Positions 1 through 8,313 are shown, counted from the stretch's first letter. The stretch: DNA of 33,422 bases from DATKKK01 sp035542975 (GCA_035542975.1 DATKKK010000006.1:1-33422); one strand, 5' to 3'. Translations and numbers: made by a program. The notes: generated by a model from the letters alone, not told the origin.

Positions 1-189
1 ATACCAGAAGGTCAATACGGTGCTGGAACGGTGAAAATTTGGGACAAAGGGACTTTTGAGACAAGAATCTGGACAGACGATATGATCGAATTCAGTTTGA
101 AAGGAGAAAGGCTCCAAGGAAAGTTCGTGTTGGCGAAATTCAAGAAGGCAGGAGAAAAGGACTGGCTTCTTCTGAAGACGAGAGACTGA
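1..189 (+). CDS. LigD-type DNA 3'-phosphoesterase, C-terminal end (cut by window edge)
   Basis: This open frame enters from the left edge and stops with TGA at 187-189, leaving 62 residues. It carries the signature IPEGQYGAGTVKIWDKGTFE of the LigD 3'-phosphoesterase domain, followed by the typical ending in which an IEF strand leads to a WLLLKTRD terminus. The family trims 3'-phosphate or 3'-ribonucleotide ends of DNA before ligation. In bacteria it is one domain of LigD, while archaea often have it as a single-domain protein. The stop directly after the domain fits the stand-alone archaeal form, but the upstream part, including most catalytic residues, lies outside the window. It is followed after 3 bases by the DUF72 gene, so the two are probably co-transcribed. 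Confidence 0.82.
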   Translation: MPEGQYGAGTVKIWDKGTFETRIWTDDMIEFSLKGERLQGKFVLAKFKKAGEKDWLLLKTRD

Positions 190-192
190 AAC

Positions 193-942
193 ATGAATAA
201 ACTACACATGGGAACAATGGGTTGGAGCTATCCGTTTTGGGCTGAGAATTTCTACTCCAAAGGAGTTAGTTCAAACAATTATCTGACCTATTATTCCAAA
301 CATTTTGATACTGTCGAAATAGACAGCACATTCTACAGAATTCCAAGCAAGACCACTTTTCAGAATTGGAAGGAGCAAACCCCAGACGATTTCCTGTTCT
401 CAGCCAAGTTTCCTCAGTCCATAACGCACAAGAAAATGCTGATAAATTGCAATGGAGAAGTCGACTTCTTCATGGAAAGAACCAGCACGTTGCAGAACAA
501 ACTTGGGCCTTTGTTGTTGCAGTTTCCGCGAACGTTTGGACCGAAAAAAATCCCTCGGTTAGAGGAATTCCTGTCGAAACTGCCGCGGGAACACAGGTAC
601 GCAGTAGAAGTCAGAAACAGAGAAATGCTTACCGATGCGCTTTATTCCGTTCTAAGAAAAAATAGGGTTGCTTTGGTCTTAACAGTCGGAAGCATCATGC
701 CAGAAACGGAACAAATGAATGCAGACTTCGTTTACATCAGGTGGGAAGGAGACAGGAGCAAAGTGAATGGCACGCTTGGAAAGGTTGAAATAGACAGAAC
801 AGATGAAATCAGAGTCTGGGCAGACAAGATTAACAAACTCCGCGAAAAAGTGGAGGTTTTTGGATATTTCAGTAAATATTACTCAGGGCACCCTCCAACT
901 GACGCAAAAAGATTACTCGAACTTGCCGAACACGTCTCATAG
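193..942 (+). CDS. DUF72 family protein (YecE-like)
   Basis: This 249-residue protein matches the DUF72/YecE family, a TIM-barrel-like fold of unknown enzymatic role. Family hallmarks are visible: a GTMGWSYPFW start, the YYSKHFDTVEIDSTFYRIP segment around residues 33-51, a SAKFPQSITH block, the LGPLLLQFP strand, and the YAVEVRN strand near the middle. The protein ends with the usual YFSKYYSGHPPTDA region. The ATG follows the stop of the LigD-type phosphoesterase by 3 bases, so the two genes probably share a transcript. That pairing hints at a nucleic-acid link but does not prove one. Length is normal for the family and I see no defect. Confidence 0.9.
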   Translation: MNKLHMGTMGWSYPFWAENFYSKGVSSNNYLTYYSKHFDTVEIDSTFYRIPSKTTFQNWKEQTPDDFLFSAKFPQSITHKKMLINCNGEVDFFMERTSTLQNKLGPLLLQFPRTFGPKKIPRLEEFLSKLPREHRYAVEVRNREMLTDALYSVLRKNRVALVLTVGSIMPETEQMNADFVYIRWEGDRSKVNGTLGKVEIDRTDEIRVWADKINKLREKVEVFGYFSKYYSGHPPTDAKRLLELAEHVS

Positions 943-986
943 CACGCACTGTTGTGTGTCGGATAAAACTTTACCGTTTTTGGATT

Positions 987-1559
987 CTATTTGGATTTCG
1001 AAACAAACCTATTGTTCATAATGTAGAATCTCGGCATTCTGCTCTTGCCTTTTGAGAGACCTATTCTACTTGACTTTACGACTTCTACTCTTTCTCTTGA
1101 ACAGTCTTCTATGAATAATTCATCTTTTGTCAAGTCTAGCCCGTTATGTCTTTTATCTATCGCAAATGCCTTTGTCAGCTTTCCCGGTCCGTTTGTGAGA
1201 TTCCTTGTATTGCTGTTTCCTCTGTTCCTTTTCATGATTTCTAATCCCTCAAGGGGTTCTAACGCTCTTATCAGTACAGCTCCTAGTTTTCCAGTTTTTG
1301 CGTTCACGTTCAACATCCAATGGTTTCCGTAAGTGAAGTAAACGAATGCAAATCCTGCGGGCATTAGCAGTGCTTGAGGAATATTCTTTACCTTTCTAAA
1401 TCCGATGGAGCCTGGGTCATCAAGTCCAAGGTATGCTTCGACTTCGACTATTTTTCCCTTCAGAGTTCCTTCTTCGGTTTTATGAACAAGGATTTTCCCC
1501 AAAATTTCTCTGGCGACTTCTTTCGTGTCCTTGGAGTAGAATTCTCGCGTGAGTTTCAT
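987..1559 (-). CDS. DNA-3-methyladenine glycosylase, AAG/MPG family
   Basis: This 190-residue protein belongs to the AAG (MPG) family, which removes alkylated or deaminated purines from DNA. Recognisable parts are the N-terminal DTKEVAREILGKILV segment, the VEVEAYLG motif that holds the catalytic Glu, the FVYFTYGNHWMLNV strand with the conserved Asn, and the VLIRALEPLEG motif. One point is odd. The loop after the catalytic Glu reads DDPGSIGFRK, where the family usually has DDPASHAYRG. The His that helps hold the flipped base is therefore replaced by Ile, which may change substrate range. The gene converges on the DUF72 gene, with 44 bases between them. It reads as a full-length gene starting at ATG 1559, with a weak GAGATG-like binding site upstream. 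Confidence 0.88.
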   Translation of the reverse strand: MKLTREFYSKDTKEVAREILGKILVHKTEEGTLKGKIVEVEAYLGLDDPGSIGFRKVKNIPQALLMPAGFAFVYFTYGNHWMLNVNAKTGKLGAVLIRALEPLEGLEIMKRNRGNSNTRNLTNGPGKLTKAFAIDKRHNGLDLTKDELFIEDCSRERVEVVKSSRIGLSKGKSRMPRFYIMNNRFVSKSK

Positions 1560-1785
1560 GAACAGAATTCATCTCAGTAACTTAAATCCTCTTGCATTGT
1601 AGCGTGCTATCGCTTTAGCGCGGTTAGTTGGATGAAATTTTACCCAAGATTCAAACATAGAAAAAGAAGGATTGTACGGGAGAAATCGCCATGACGCGAG
1701 AGGTTCAACTCCCATCCCTGGCTCCACAGTAGCGTCGATTTCTGAAGCCTTAAATGAAGATGATGGGCTAGTGTGAGCGTGTGAA

Positions 1786-2277
1786 ATGTTTATGAAGGAT
1801 GTTGAGTTGAAGCTGGCTTCTGAGCTTATGAAAAATTCTCGAAGAAGCGACCGAGAACTCGCCAAAGCAGTGGGCGTCTCCCAACCTACAATAAGCAGAC
1901 TAATCAACAAACTAGAGAAAGAAGGCGTTATAAAAGAATACACTATGATACCTGACTTCAGCAAACTCGGCTACGAACTACTCGCCATAACCTTCATCAG
2001 ACACAGACCACTTACTCCAGAAGAACTTGAAGCAACAACCAAAATGGGAATAAAACGCGCCCAACAGGAAACTCCATCTGAAACCATAATAGCGGAGAGA
2101 GGAATGGGGTTAGGCTACGATGCGGTGGTAGTTTCTTATGAAAAAGATTACTCAACCTATCTACAACATATCGAAACATTGAAACATTTCCCCCATTTGG
2201 ACAGCTCCAGCATCCAGAGCTTCTTGATAAACGTGAAAGACGAGTTTCATTACCGCTATCTAACTTTATCAATCTAG
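1786..2277 (+). CDS. Lrp/AsnC-type winged-helix transcription regulator
   Basis: The 163-residue product begins with an Lrp/AsnC-type winged helix-turn-helix (about residues 8-60): LASELMKNSRRSDRELAKAV, then GVSQPTISRLINKLEKEG as the recognition helix and VIKEYTMIPD as the wing. The rest, about 100 residues, probably forms a ligand-sensing or oligomerisation domain, but it does not clearly show the classical RAM (AsnC-type) ligand motif. A GTGTGAGCGTGTGAA stretch just before ATG 1786 supplies a GTGA-type binding site, and a TTAAAT box near 1750 could be its TATA element. Its target is unknown. The nearest downstream genes are a DUF362-like protein and a flavodoxin, but local or autogenous control is only a guess. 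Confidence 0.87.
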   Translation: MFMKDVELKLASELMKNSRRSDRELAKAVGVSQPTISRLINKLEKEGVIKEYTMIPDFSKLGYELLAITFIRHRPLTPEELEATTKMGIKRAQQETPSETIIAERGMGLGYDAVVVSYEKDYSTYLQHIETLKHFPHLDSSSIQSFLINVKDEFHYRYLTLSI

Positions 2278-2331
2278 CCAGACACCTATTAACTCTGAAA
2301 GAAAAAGACGTAGCAGATAAAGGGCTTTAGA

Positions 2332-2733
2332 ATGACCTCAAAGGTTGCCATAGTCGAAGTCGGTCAAAACGCTAGGCAAGCATTTGAACAGGCGCTCCGA
2401 CTTATCGGCGGAATAGACCTCGCCGTCCTAGACGGCACGCACGCAACTTTCAAGTCCAAAAGAATAGACACAAATATACTCATCGTTGGCAGAGACGCAG
2501 TTGCGGTAGAAACGGCTGGAGCAACAATAGTCGGCATGAACCCAGAAAAAATGCCGATCATACAACAAGCCGTACGCCGAGCTCTCGGAGAAGGAGACAT
2601 CAAAAAAATAAAAGTTTTAGGAGCCTCAATTCAAAGCATCAAAGAAAAACTTGGAACCTTATCTAAAGCTTCAAAGAAAAAACCAGAAAAAACTTCAGCC
2701 AAGAAAAAGACTGTAATTAAAGAGAAAAATTGA
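2332..2733 (+). CDS. Short DUF362-like protein (C-terminal part only)
   Basis: The 133-residue protein resembles the C-terminal third of DUF362 proteins. It has a strand ending in DTNILIVGRDAVAVETAG, then ATIVGMNPEKMPIIQQAVRR, ALGEGDIKKIKVLG, and a helix. Full DUF362 proteins are usually about 300 residues or more, so this is either a naturally short form or a remnant. Only 54 bases separate it from the regulator gene, and I could not see the missing N-terminal part there. The last 35 residues are Lys-rich and look disordered, which could bind nucleic acid or be a simple tail. The function is unknown, since DUF362 itself has no agreed activity. The frame is intact from ATG to TGA. Confidence 0.68.
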   Translation: MTSKVAIVEVGQNARQAFEQALRLIGGIDLAVLDGTHATFKSKRIDTNILIVGRDAVAVETAGATIVGMNPEKMPIIQQAVRRALGEGDIKKIKVLGASIQSIKEKLGTLSKASKKKPEKTSAKKKTVIKEKN

Positions 2734-2827
2734 CATGCAAATCAATTATGCTGTTTTTTCATGTAATTTGACAAACAAATAAATAATCAAAACTATAACT
2801 CCTAAAATAACAAAGGGTGAAGTGTAA

Positions 2828-3271
2828 ATGCCTAAACTCCTCGTTTTATACTACAGTCGAACAGGAAGCACACAGAAAATGGCTGAAGCCGTAGCAGAAG
2901 GCGCCAGAACAGTTCAAGGAGTAGAGGTCACATTAAGCTACAATATGGAACCAGAAGCGCTCGCAGGCTTCGACGCCATAATAATAGGCGCTCCAACCTA
3001 TCATCACGAAATGACTTTAGGAATGAAAATGCTTTTCGAAGACGCGGCGGTCAAAAACGTCAACTTGAAAGACAAAATAGGGGCTGCCTTCGGTTCTTAC
3101 GGGTGGAGCGGAGAAGCTCCAAGGATGGTTCTTGAAATTCTAAAGAACAAGTTCGAAATGAGCGTGACGGAACCGCCGCTTCTGTCAAAGTTTGCGCCAG
3201 ACCAATCAGGACTGGAAAAGTGCCGAGCCTTAGGAAAGAGGATTGCCGAAAAACTTATCCAACCAACATAA
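2828..3271 (+). CDS. Flavodoxin-like FMN protein
   Basis: This 147-residue single-domain flavodoxin has the FMN phosphate loop YSRTGSTQKMAE at residues 9-20, the IIIGAPTYHH loop that packs on the isoalloxazine ring, and the FGSYGWSGEA loop typical of the flavodoxin half of A-type flavoproteins (FprA-like). It probably shuttles electrons or acts as a small quinone or disulfide reductase partner. The binding site GGGTGA lies about 9 bases before ATG 2828, and the preceding AT-rich stretch (2770-2810) suits a promoter. The ferritin-like gene starts 28 bases after its stop, so the two may form an oxygen-defence pair. The partner is not identified. Confidence 0.88.
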   Translation: MPKLLVLYYSRTGSTQKMAEAVAEGARTVQGVEVTLSYNMEPEALAGFDAIIIGAPTYHHEMTLGMKMLFEDAAVKNVNLKDKIGAAFGSYGWSGEAPRMVLEILKNKFEMSVTEPPLLSKFAPDQSGLEKCRALGKRIAEKLIQPT

Positions 3272-3299
3272 CAAGTCTAAAACCAAGGAGATAAATAGG

Positions 3300-3779
3300 T
3301 TGAGCTCAAAGGATGAATTGCTAGCTTTTCTCAAGAAACAGATAGAAATCGAGAACGAAATCGTCCGATCACTAAACAACTCCCTGAGCGACATTGGAAA
3401 CCCCACTGTTAAAGGGGTTCTGAAAGGAATATCTTTGGATTCCGTGAAACACGCGGAAATGTATGCTTCTGCAGTCACGCTCTTGACGAAGGTTTCTCAA
3501 GCTCTTCAGCAAGAACATTTGGACAAGCAAAGAAGCCTCGTGGAAAAACACATAAAAATGGAAGCTGAACTCATCGAAAAAATCAGTCAGAAACTACCAA
3601 CTGTTGAAAACCCGAAAGTCAAGCTTCTGCTTGAAGCAATATTGGCGGATGAGAAGAGACACCATGAACTTCTGAAGAATATTCTCGAAATCATCGTCCA
3701 TGGCGAAACCATAACCGAAGCAGACTGGTGGGACGTTATGTGGAAGAACGTTCCATTCCACGGTTCACCTGGCGGTTGA
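3300..3779 (+). CDS. Ferritin-like (rubrerythrin-like) four-helix protein
   Basis: The 159-residue helical protein has the four-helix pattern of ferritin-like di-iron proteins: an IEIENEIV helix, DSVKHAEMY, KMEAELIEK, and ADEKRHHELL. The Glu and ExxH-type residues could bind two irons. It may handle iron or peroxide, but the exact activity cannot be read from sequence. An upstream TTG at 3243 would overlap the flavodoxin gene. I chose TTG 3300 because GGAG at 3287-3290 stands nine bases before it and this start removes the overlap. There is no C-terminal rubredoxin domain, so it is not a classical rubrerythrin. A Trp-rich end (DWWDVMWKNVPFHGS) follows the last helix. Confidence 0.78.
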   Translation: MSSKDELLAFLKKQIEIENEIVRSLNNSLSDIGNPTVKGVLKGISLDSVKHAEMYASAVTLLTKVSQALQQEHLDKQRSLVEKHIKMEAELIEKISQKLPTVENPKVKLLLEAILADEKRHHELLKNILEIIVHGETITEADWWDVMWKNVPFHGSPGG

Positions 3780-3936
3780 ACAGAAAACCCACGGATATTG
3801 TCTTAGGAGGAAATTATAGTAGTTAATTAAGCTAGAGATGTTTTCTGTAAATTGCGGAAAACGATTATAAGACACAGCTGTGCACTCTGCATTTAACACA
3901 TGATAATTAATTGCCTTACAGTTCTCGATAACTTAA

Positions 3937-6666
3937 GTGGATTATGGAAAGATGGCAACTGCCTCCTATGCGGTTAACGAGGAAGATTCGAGCGAAAAAT
4001 CAAAACTTGCACAAATGTGTAATGAAGAAATTTTGTGCATGCCTATCGAAGACGTTCTGTCGAAGTTGAACAGTTCTCAGTCTGGTCTCACATCTGAAGA
4101 GGCAAGAAAGCTTCTTGATGTTTATGGACGCAATGAAGTAGCGCGAAAAAAGAGGAGAGCTGGTGTTTTTGGGTTTGCTTTGCGTTTCAGGAACCCACTT
4201 GTCGTAATATTATTGGTGGCCGGCGTTGTTTCAGGCTTGTTTGGAGAGTTAACTGATTCCATAATCATCTTTTTAATAGTGTTGATGAGTGTCATTCTTG
4301 ACTTTTTCCAAGAGAACAGGGCCGAAAAAGCGGCGGAAGAATTGAAGGAAAGGGTTGCAACCACCGCCACAGTGCTCCGGGACGGCGTTAAAAAGGAAGT
4401 TAGGCTATCAGAAGTAGTTCCAGGCGACATTATTTTTCTTTCCGCAGGTGACATCGTGCCTGCCGACGCACGAGTAGTCAGTTCCAAAGATTTTTTCATC
4501 GACCAATCAGCATTAACAGGCGAGTCATTCCCGGCAGAAAAAACTTCAGTGCCGATAAAGCCTGAAGACGTTTCAACAATAGGCGGTTGGGTTAATTACC
4601 TCTTTATGGGCACTTCCGTAGTGAGCGGTTCAGCTACGGCTGTTGTTGTGAAGACTGGAGGCTCCACAGAGTATGGAAAGCTTGTCAAGTTAGTAGTGGA
4701 AAGAAGACCTGAAACCGAGTTTGAGAGGGGATTAAGAAGATTTGGTTACATGATTATGGAAGTTACTCTTTTTCTTGTCTTCTTCGTTTTCATCGGTCGA
4801 GTGTTTTTCCTCAGAGTTGTAGACACTCGTGTTGTTTTGGACTCATTGCTTTTCGCGATAGCATTGGCTGTAGGTTTAACGCCTGAACTTCTGCCCATGA
4901 TTCTGTCGCTAAACCTTTCAAAAGGCGCGATTGCGATGTCAAAGAAAGGAGTCATCGTGAAACGGCTTGCGTCGATTCAGAATTTTGGAAGCATGGATGT
5001 TCTATGTACCGACAAGACAGGTACGTTGACGGAAAACAAAGTTAAAGTAATCTTACATATTGACTTGGAAGGAAAAGACAGTGACAAGGTGTTGCAGTAC
5101 TCTTTCTTGAACAGTTTTTACCAAACTGGGCTTAAAAGCCCGCTTGACGAGGCCATACTCCAGCATAAGAAGGAAACCGCTGAAGGTTATCAGAAGGTGG
5201 ATGAGGTTCCTTTTGATTTCACGCGAAGGAGAGTCTCGGTTGTTGTTGAGCATGAAAAGGAAAGATTCTTCATAACTAAGGGAGCATCAGAAGAAATCAT
5301 TCGCGTTTGTTCATACTACGAAGTTGAAGGCAAGATATTCGACACAACACCAGAGACACACAGGAAAATAAGACAAAAATACTGTGACCTGAGCTCTGAG
5401 GGCTTCAGGGTTCTTGGAATCTGCTACAAGAAGCTGAAGGAAGACAAGCCTGTTTATTCAGTGGATGACGAAAGGAACATGGTCTTCCTTGGCTTCATCG
5501 CTTTCATGGATCCGCCCAAAGAAACATCTAAAGAATCGCTGCAACTTTTGAAGGAATACGGGATAGAGCTGAAGATTCTTACGGGCGACAACGAGTTGGT
5601 CACGCGCAAAGTCTGTGATGAGTTGGGCTTTGAAATCAAAAAAATCGTTCTGGGTAGTGAGATTGCCCAGATGGGTGATGATGCGCTTGCTATTGTTGTT
5701 GAAGAAGCTAACATTTTTGCCAGAGTAACACCCGCACAAAAAGACAGAATCATTAACGCGCTGAAAACTAACGGTCATACTGTTGGATTTTTAGGAGACG
5801 GTGTTAACGATGCGCCATCGATGAAGGTTGCAGACGTAAGCGTGTCCGTTAACAATGCTGTTGACGTGGCGAAAGAATCTGCGGACATAATACTTCTTCA
5901 TAAAGATTTGACCGTGCTTGGGCAAGGAGTCTTGGAAGGGAGAAAAACCTTCGGCAATACCATGAAGTATGTATTGATGGGAATTAGCTCCAATTTTGGA
6001 AACATGTTCAGCGCAGCCGCAGCCTCACTGTTTCTGAATTTTCTGCCGATGCTGCCCAAGCAGATTCTCTTGAACAACCTTCTCTATGATTTATCCGAGT
6101 CAACCATACCTACCGATAACGTTGATGAGGAATATATTGAGAAACCGAAAAGGCTTGATGTCACTTTTATCAGAGATTACATGATTTATTTTGGACCCGT
6201 TAGCTCGCTTTTTGATTTCTTGACTTTTTACATTATGCTTTACGTTTTTAACGCTTGGAACAATGCACCACTGTTTCAAACCGCATGGTTCATCGAATCT
6301 CTATGCACACAGACACTAGTTATATTTGCAATCAGAACGCGGAGATTTCCCTTTTACAAAAGTACCCCAAGCAAACCATTGCTTATCAGCAGCCTAACTA
6401 TCGTCGCAATCAGCATACTGATACCATTTACGCCAATTGGTGGCTGGTTCCAGTTCGTTGTACTCCCAATCACTTTCTTCGCATTCTTGGCAGCATTCGT
6501 TGGCGCTTACCTAGCGATGGTAGAAATTCTGAAATGGTTCTTTTACAAGCGATACGCCCACCGTTTAGAACAGACCATGATTCCAAAAAAGCCACACATA
6601 TTAAATGTGGTCAACAAACCTAACCTGAAAGATGACAAAACAGTGTCAAATAGCAAGAATGTTTAA
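3937..6666 (+). CDS. mgtA: Magnesium-transporting P-type ATPase, MgtA-like (P3B)
   Basis: The 909-residue membrane pump matches MgtA-type P-type ATPases, which use ATP to bring Mg2+ into the cell. Visible motifs are TGES (about 194-197, actuator domain), GLTPELLPM in the membrane segment before the phosphorylation domain, DKTGTLT with the phosphorylated Asp359, and GDGVNDAP near 620-627. The C-terminal block NLLYDLSESTIPTDNVDEEY is characteristic of this subfamily. The usual hydrophobic segments lie near residues 85-125, 270-330 and 690-870. The frame opens at GTG 3937, but ATG 3952 is equally possible and no clear binding site decides. The 157-base upstream gap holds an ATTATAAG box around 3864. 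A small ferredoxin follows after 37 bases. Confidence 0.92.
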   Translation: MDYGKMATASYAVNEEDSSEKSKLAQMCNEEILCMPIEDVLSKLNSSQSGLTSEEARKLLDVYGRNEVARKKRRAGVFGFALRFRNPLVVILLVAGVVSGLFGELTDSIIIFLIVLMSVILDFFQENRAEKAAEELKERVATTATVLRDGVKKEVRLSEVVPGDIIFLSAGDIVPADARVVSSKDFFIDQSALTGESFPAEKTSVPIKPEDVSTIGGWVNYLFMGTSVVSGSATAVVVKTGGSTEYGKLVKLVVERRPETEFERGLRRFGYMIMEVTLFLVFFVFIGRVFFLRVVDTRVVLDSLLFAIALAVGLTPELLPMILSLNLSKGAIAMSKKGVIVKRLASIQNFGSMDVLCTDKTGTLTENKVKVILHIDLEGKDSDKVLQYSFLNSFYQTGLKSPLDEAILQHKKETAEGYQKVDEVPFDFTRRRVSVVVEHEKERFFITKGASEEIIRVCSYYEVEGKIFDTTPETHRKIRQKYCDLSSEGFRVLGICYKKLKEDKPVYSVDDERNMVFLGFIAFMDPPKETSKESLQLLKEYGIELKILTGDNELVTRKVCDELGFEIKKIVLGSEIAQMGDDALAIVVEEANIFARVTPAQKDRIINALKTNGHTVGFLGDGVNDAPSMKVADVSVSVNNAVDVAKESADIILLHKDLTVLGQGVLEGRKTFGNTMKYVLMGISSNFGNMFSAAAASLFLNFLPMLPKQILLNNLLYDLSESTIPTDNVDEEYIEKPKRLDVTFIRDYMIYFGPVSSLFDFLTFYIMLYVFNAWNNAPLFQTAWFIESLCTQTLVIFAIRTRRFPFYKSTPSKPLLISSLTIVAISILIPFTPIGGWFQFVVLPITFFAFLAAFVGAYLAMVEILKWFFYKRYAHRLEQTMIPKKPHILNVVNKPNLKDDKTVSNSKNV

Positions 6667-6703
6667 TAGTTTCTGAAAACTTCCTCAAACTAGGCAGAGA
6701 AGC

Positions 6704-6895
6704 ATGGTTAAGATAGTTGTTAACTACGCAAAATGCGTGGGAGACACCCATCGAATATGCGTTGAAATATGTCCTGTATCAGTCTTCCGCATCGAGAAAT
6801 CTGAAAAACCTGAAGTGGTGAATGAAGTGAACTGCATCATGTGTAGGACGTGCCAAGTTAACTGCCCCACTCAAGCCATAGAAATTCTGCCCTGA
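6704..6895 (+). CDS. Small two-cluster ferredoxin with altered first motif
   Basis: The 63-residue ferredoxin has a complete second motif (Cys44, 47, 50 with Cys54-Pro) for a [4Fe-4S] cluster. The first motif is unusual: Cys11, Asp14, Cys19 and Cys23-Pro. The second Cys is Asp and two extra residues precede Cys19, compared with the common CxxCxxCxxxCP. An Asp at this place is known in Pyrococcus ferredoxin, where it ligates the iron, so this site may hold a [3Fe-4S] or an Asp-ligated [4Fe-4S] cluster. The gene lies 37 bases after the Mg ATPase and converges on the hydrogenase large-subunit gene, ending five bases from it. Whether it serves the hydrogenase is a guess. Confidence 0.87.
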   Translation: MVKIVVNYAKCVGDTHRICVEICPVSVFRIEKSEKPEVVNEVNCIMCRTCQVNCPTQAIEILP

Positions 6896-6900
6896 AACTC

Positions 6901-8313
6901 TCAAAGAATTCTGAGTAGTCTGCCCCTGCTGTTTCTGATTTCCACTCTAACGTTTCCGTCAGCTTGTCTCGTGGCGCATTTTATGCATGGGTCATAAGCG
7001 CGTATCACCATCTCTATCTTGTTCAAAAGCCCTGGCTTGATTTCGCCTTTGTGTATGAATTCTGTGGCAGCATCTTTCACGTTTAGGTTGATAGCGGCAT
7101 TGTTAACCTGAGTTGGAATTATCAGCCTCATACTGTTCAGTCGTCCATCGCTGCCCAAGACGTATTCATGAGCGAGCGTTCCCCGCGGGGCTTCAACCAC
7201 TCCGACGCCTCTTCCTGCCTTAGACTTAACTGTGACCCTCGTGTCAAGCCTCGTCAAAGTCTCATCTTCCAACAACTGAATCGTTCTTTCACACGCGTAA
7301 ACCAAATCAATAAGACGACTATAATCAAAGAGCAAAGTCGCGTATGCTGGGCTTCCAAACTTCGCTTTAAACTCTTTCAGTTCTCTGTCAGCAAGCTCTG
7401 TCATCGCCATGCTGTTAACGTTTATTCTTGCCGTCGAACCGACCTGAACAATTCCTTCCGTCAGCCCTAAGGCTTTGAGATAAGCGAATTTTGCGTAAGT
7501 CCACTCGTAGCTTTTCTCCTCAATATGCTCCATGTAATCCTGAGCCGAGAAGATAGAAAAGACGTCACCTTCGGGCTTTATTACTCGAATCCCACCGTCA
7601 TAGAAGTCTAATGCACCATCCTTCGTCAGCGCCATGTAGTAAGTCTTATAGTCACCCGCCTTCTTGTAATCCGCCCAGTTTTTGTCGAAAAGCTCCTTCC
7701 CAAGAACAAGAGCTTCTTTAGTGATTTCAAGCGCATTTTTTGCTTCATGAAGCAGTTCCTCACGTTCTCTCTCCTTAAGTGGGTTAATCAAGCCGCCTGG
7801 TATTACTGAAACGATGTGAACTTCGCGTTTTCCGATTACGTCCAAGATTTTTGCCGCAAAGCTTCGCAGGGCTATGGCTTTTCTTCCCACGTCTGGTTTT
7901 TCTCGCATGATTTGGAAGACATTTCGCTTTGAAGGGTCTTCTTCAGGCGAGAACCAAAAGTCTGGGAGTGTCAAGAAAAAGAAGACCAGGGAATGGTTGC
8001 TGATAATCTGTCCTAGTAACAAGAGTTCGCGTAGTTTTCTGGCGGTTTCTGTTATCTCAGTTTCGTATATGGTTTCTATGGCTTTAACAGACGCGATAAC
8101 GTGTGCTGTGGAACACACGCCGCATATTCTTGAGATTATGAAGGGAAGCCTTTCAGCCTCCATTCCCTTTAAGAAATAGTCGAAGCCACGAATTTCTGTG
8201 GCGTAGAAATAAGCGTCGGAAACGTTGCCTGCATCGTCAAGGGTTATCGTGACTTTTCCATGTCCTTCGATTCTCGTAGTCGGCGAGATATGTATCTCTC
8301 TCTTGAGGCTCAA
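6901..8313 (-). CDS. NiFe hydrogenase large subunit, group 3-like
   Basis: The 470-residue catalytic subunit oxidises or makes H2 at a NiFe(CN)2CO centre. The first ligand pair is RICGVCSTAH (Cys64, Cys67) and the second is DPCIKCATR (Cys443, Cys446). The HISPTTRIEGHGKV start and IRGFDYFLKGMEAERLPF segment resemble the soluble Mvh/Frh-type (group 3) hydrogenases. A 21-residue tail follows Arg449 and should be cut by a maturation protease once nickel is in place. The usual His of the second motif is Arg here, a feature more common in group 4 enzymes. The ATG overlaps the small-subunit stop by four bases, so the two are co-translated. No diaphorase, MvhD or Hdr genes are near. Confidence 0.92.
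   Translation of the reverse strand: MSLKREIHISPTTRIEGHGKVTITLDDAGNVSDAYFYATEIRGFDYFLKGMEAERLPFIISRICGVCSTAHVIASVKAIETIYETEITETARKLRELLLLGQIISNHSLVFFFLTLPDFWFSPEEDPSKRNVFQIMREKPDVGRKAIALRSFAAKILDVIGKREVHIVSVIPGGLINPLKEREREELLHEAKNALEITKEALVLGKELFDKNWADYKKAGDYKTYYMALTKDGALDFYDGGIRVIKPEGDVFSIFSAQDYMEHIEEKSYEWTYAKFAYLKALGLTEGIVQVGSTARINVNSMAMTELADRELKEFKAKFGSPAYATLLFDYSRLIDLVYACERTIQLLEDETLTRLDTRVTVKSKAGRGVGVVEAPRGTLAHEYVLGSDGRLNSMRLIIPTQVNNAAINLNVKDAATEFIHKGEIKPGLLNKIEMVIRAYDPCIKCATRQADGNVRVEIRNSRGRLLRIL

Noticed and set aside
1590..1660. D-arm-like stretch (AGCGCGGTTAGTTGG) suggesting a complete tRNA gene
   Set aside because: The D-stem does not pair, there is no matching acceptor strand, and no anticodon arm could be built between it and the tRNA-like 3' end.
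1569..1964. 131-codon open frame on the minus strand over the start of the Lrp-type regulator gene
   Set aside because: It overlaps a clear helix-turn-helix gene on the other strand, has no family resemblance and no binding site. Part of it is the complement of the tRNA-like stretch.
3243..3299. N-terminal extension of the ferritin-like protein from TTG 3243
   Set aside because: It overlaps the flavodoxin gene, has no binding site and its sequence is unlike the helical core. TTG 3300 has GGAG at good distance.
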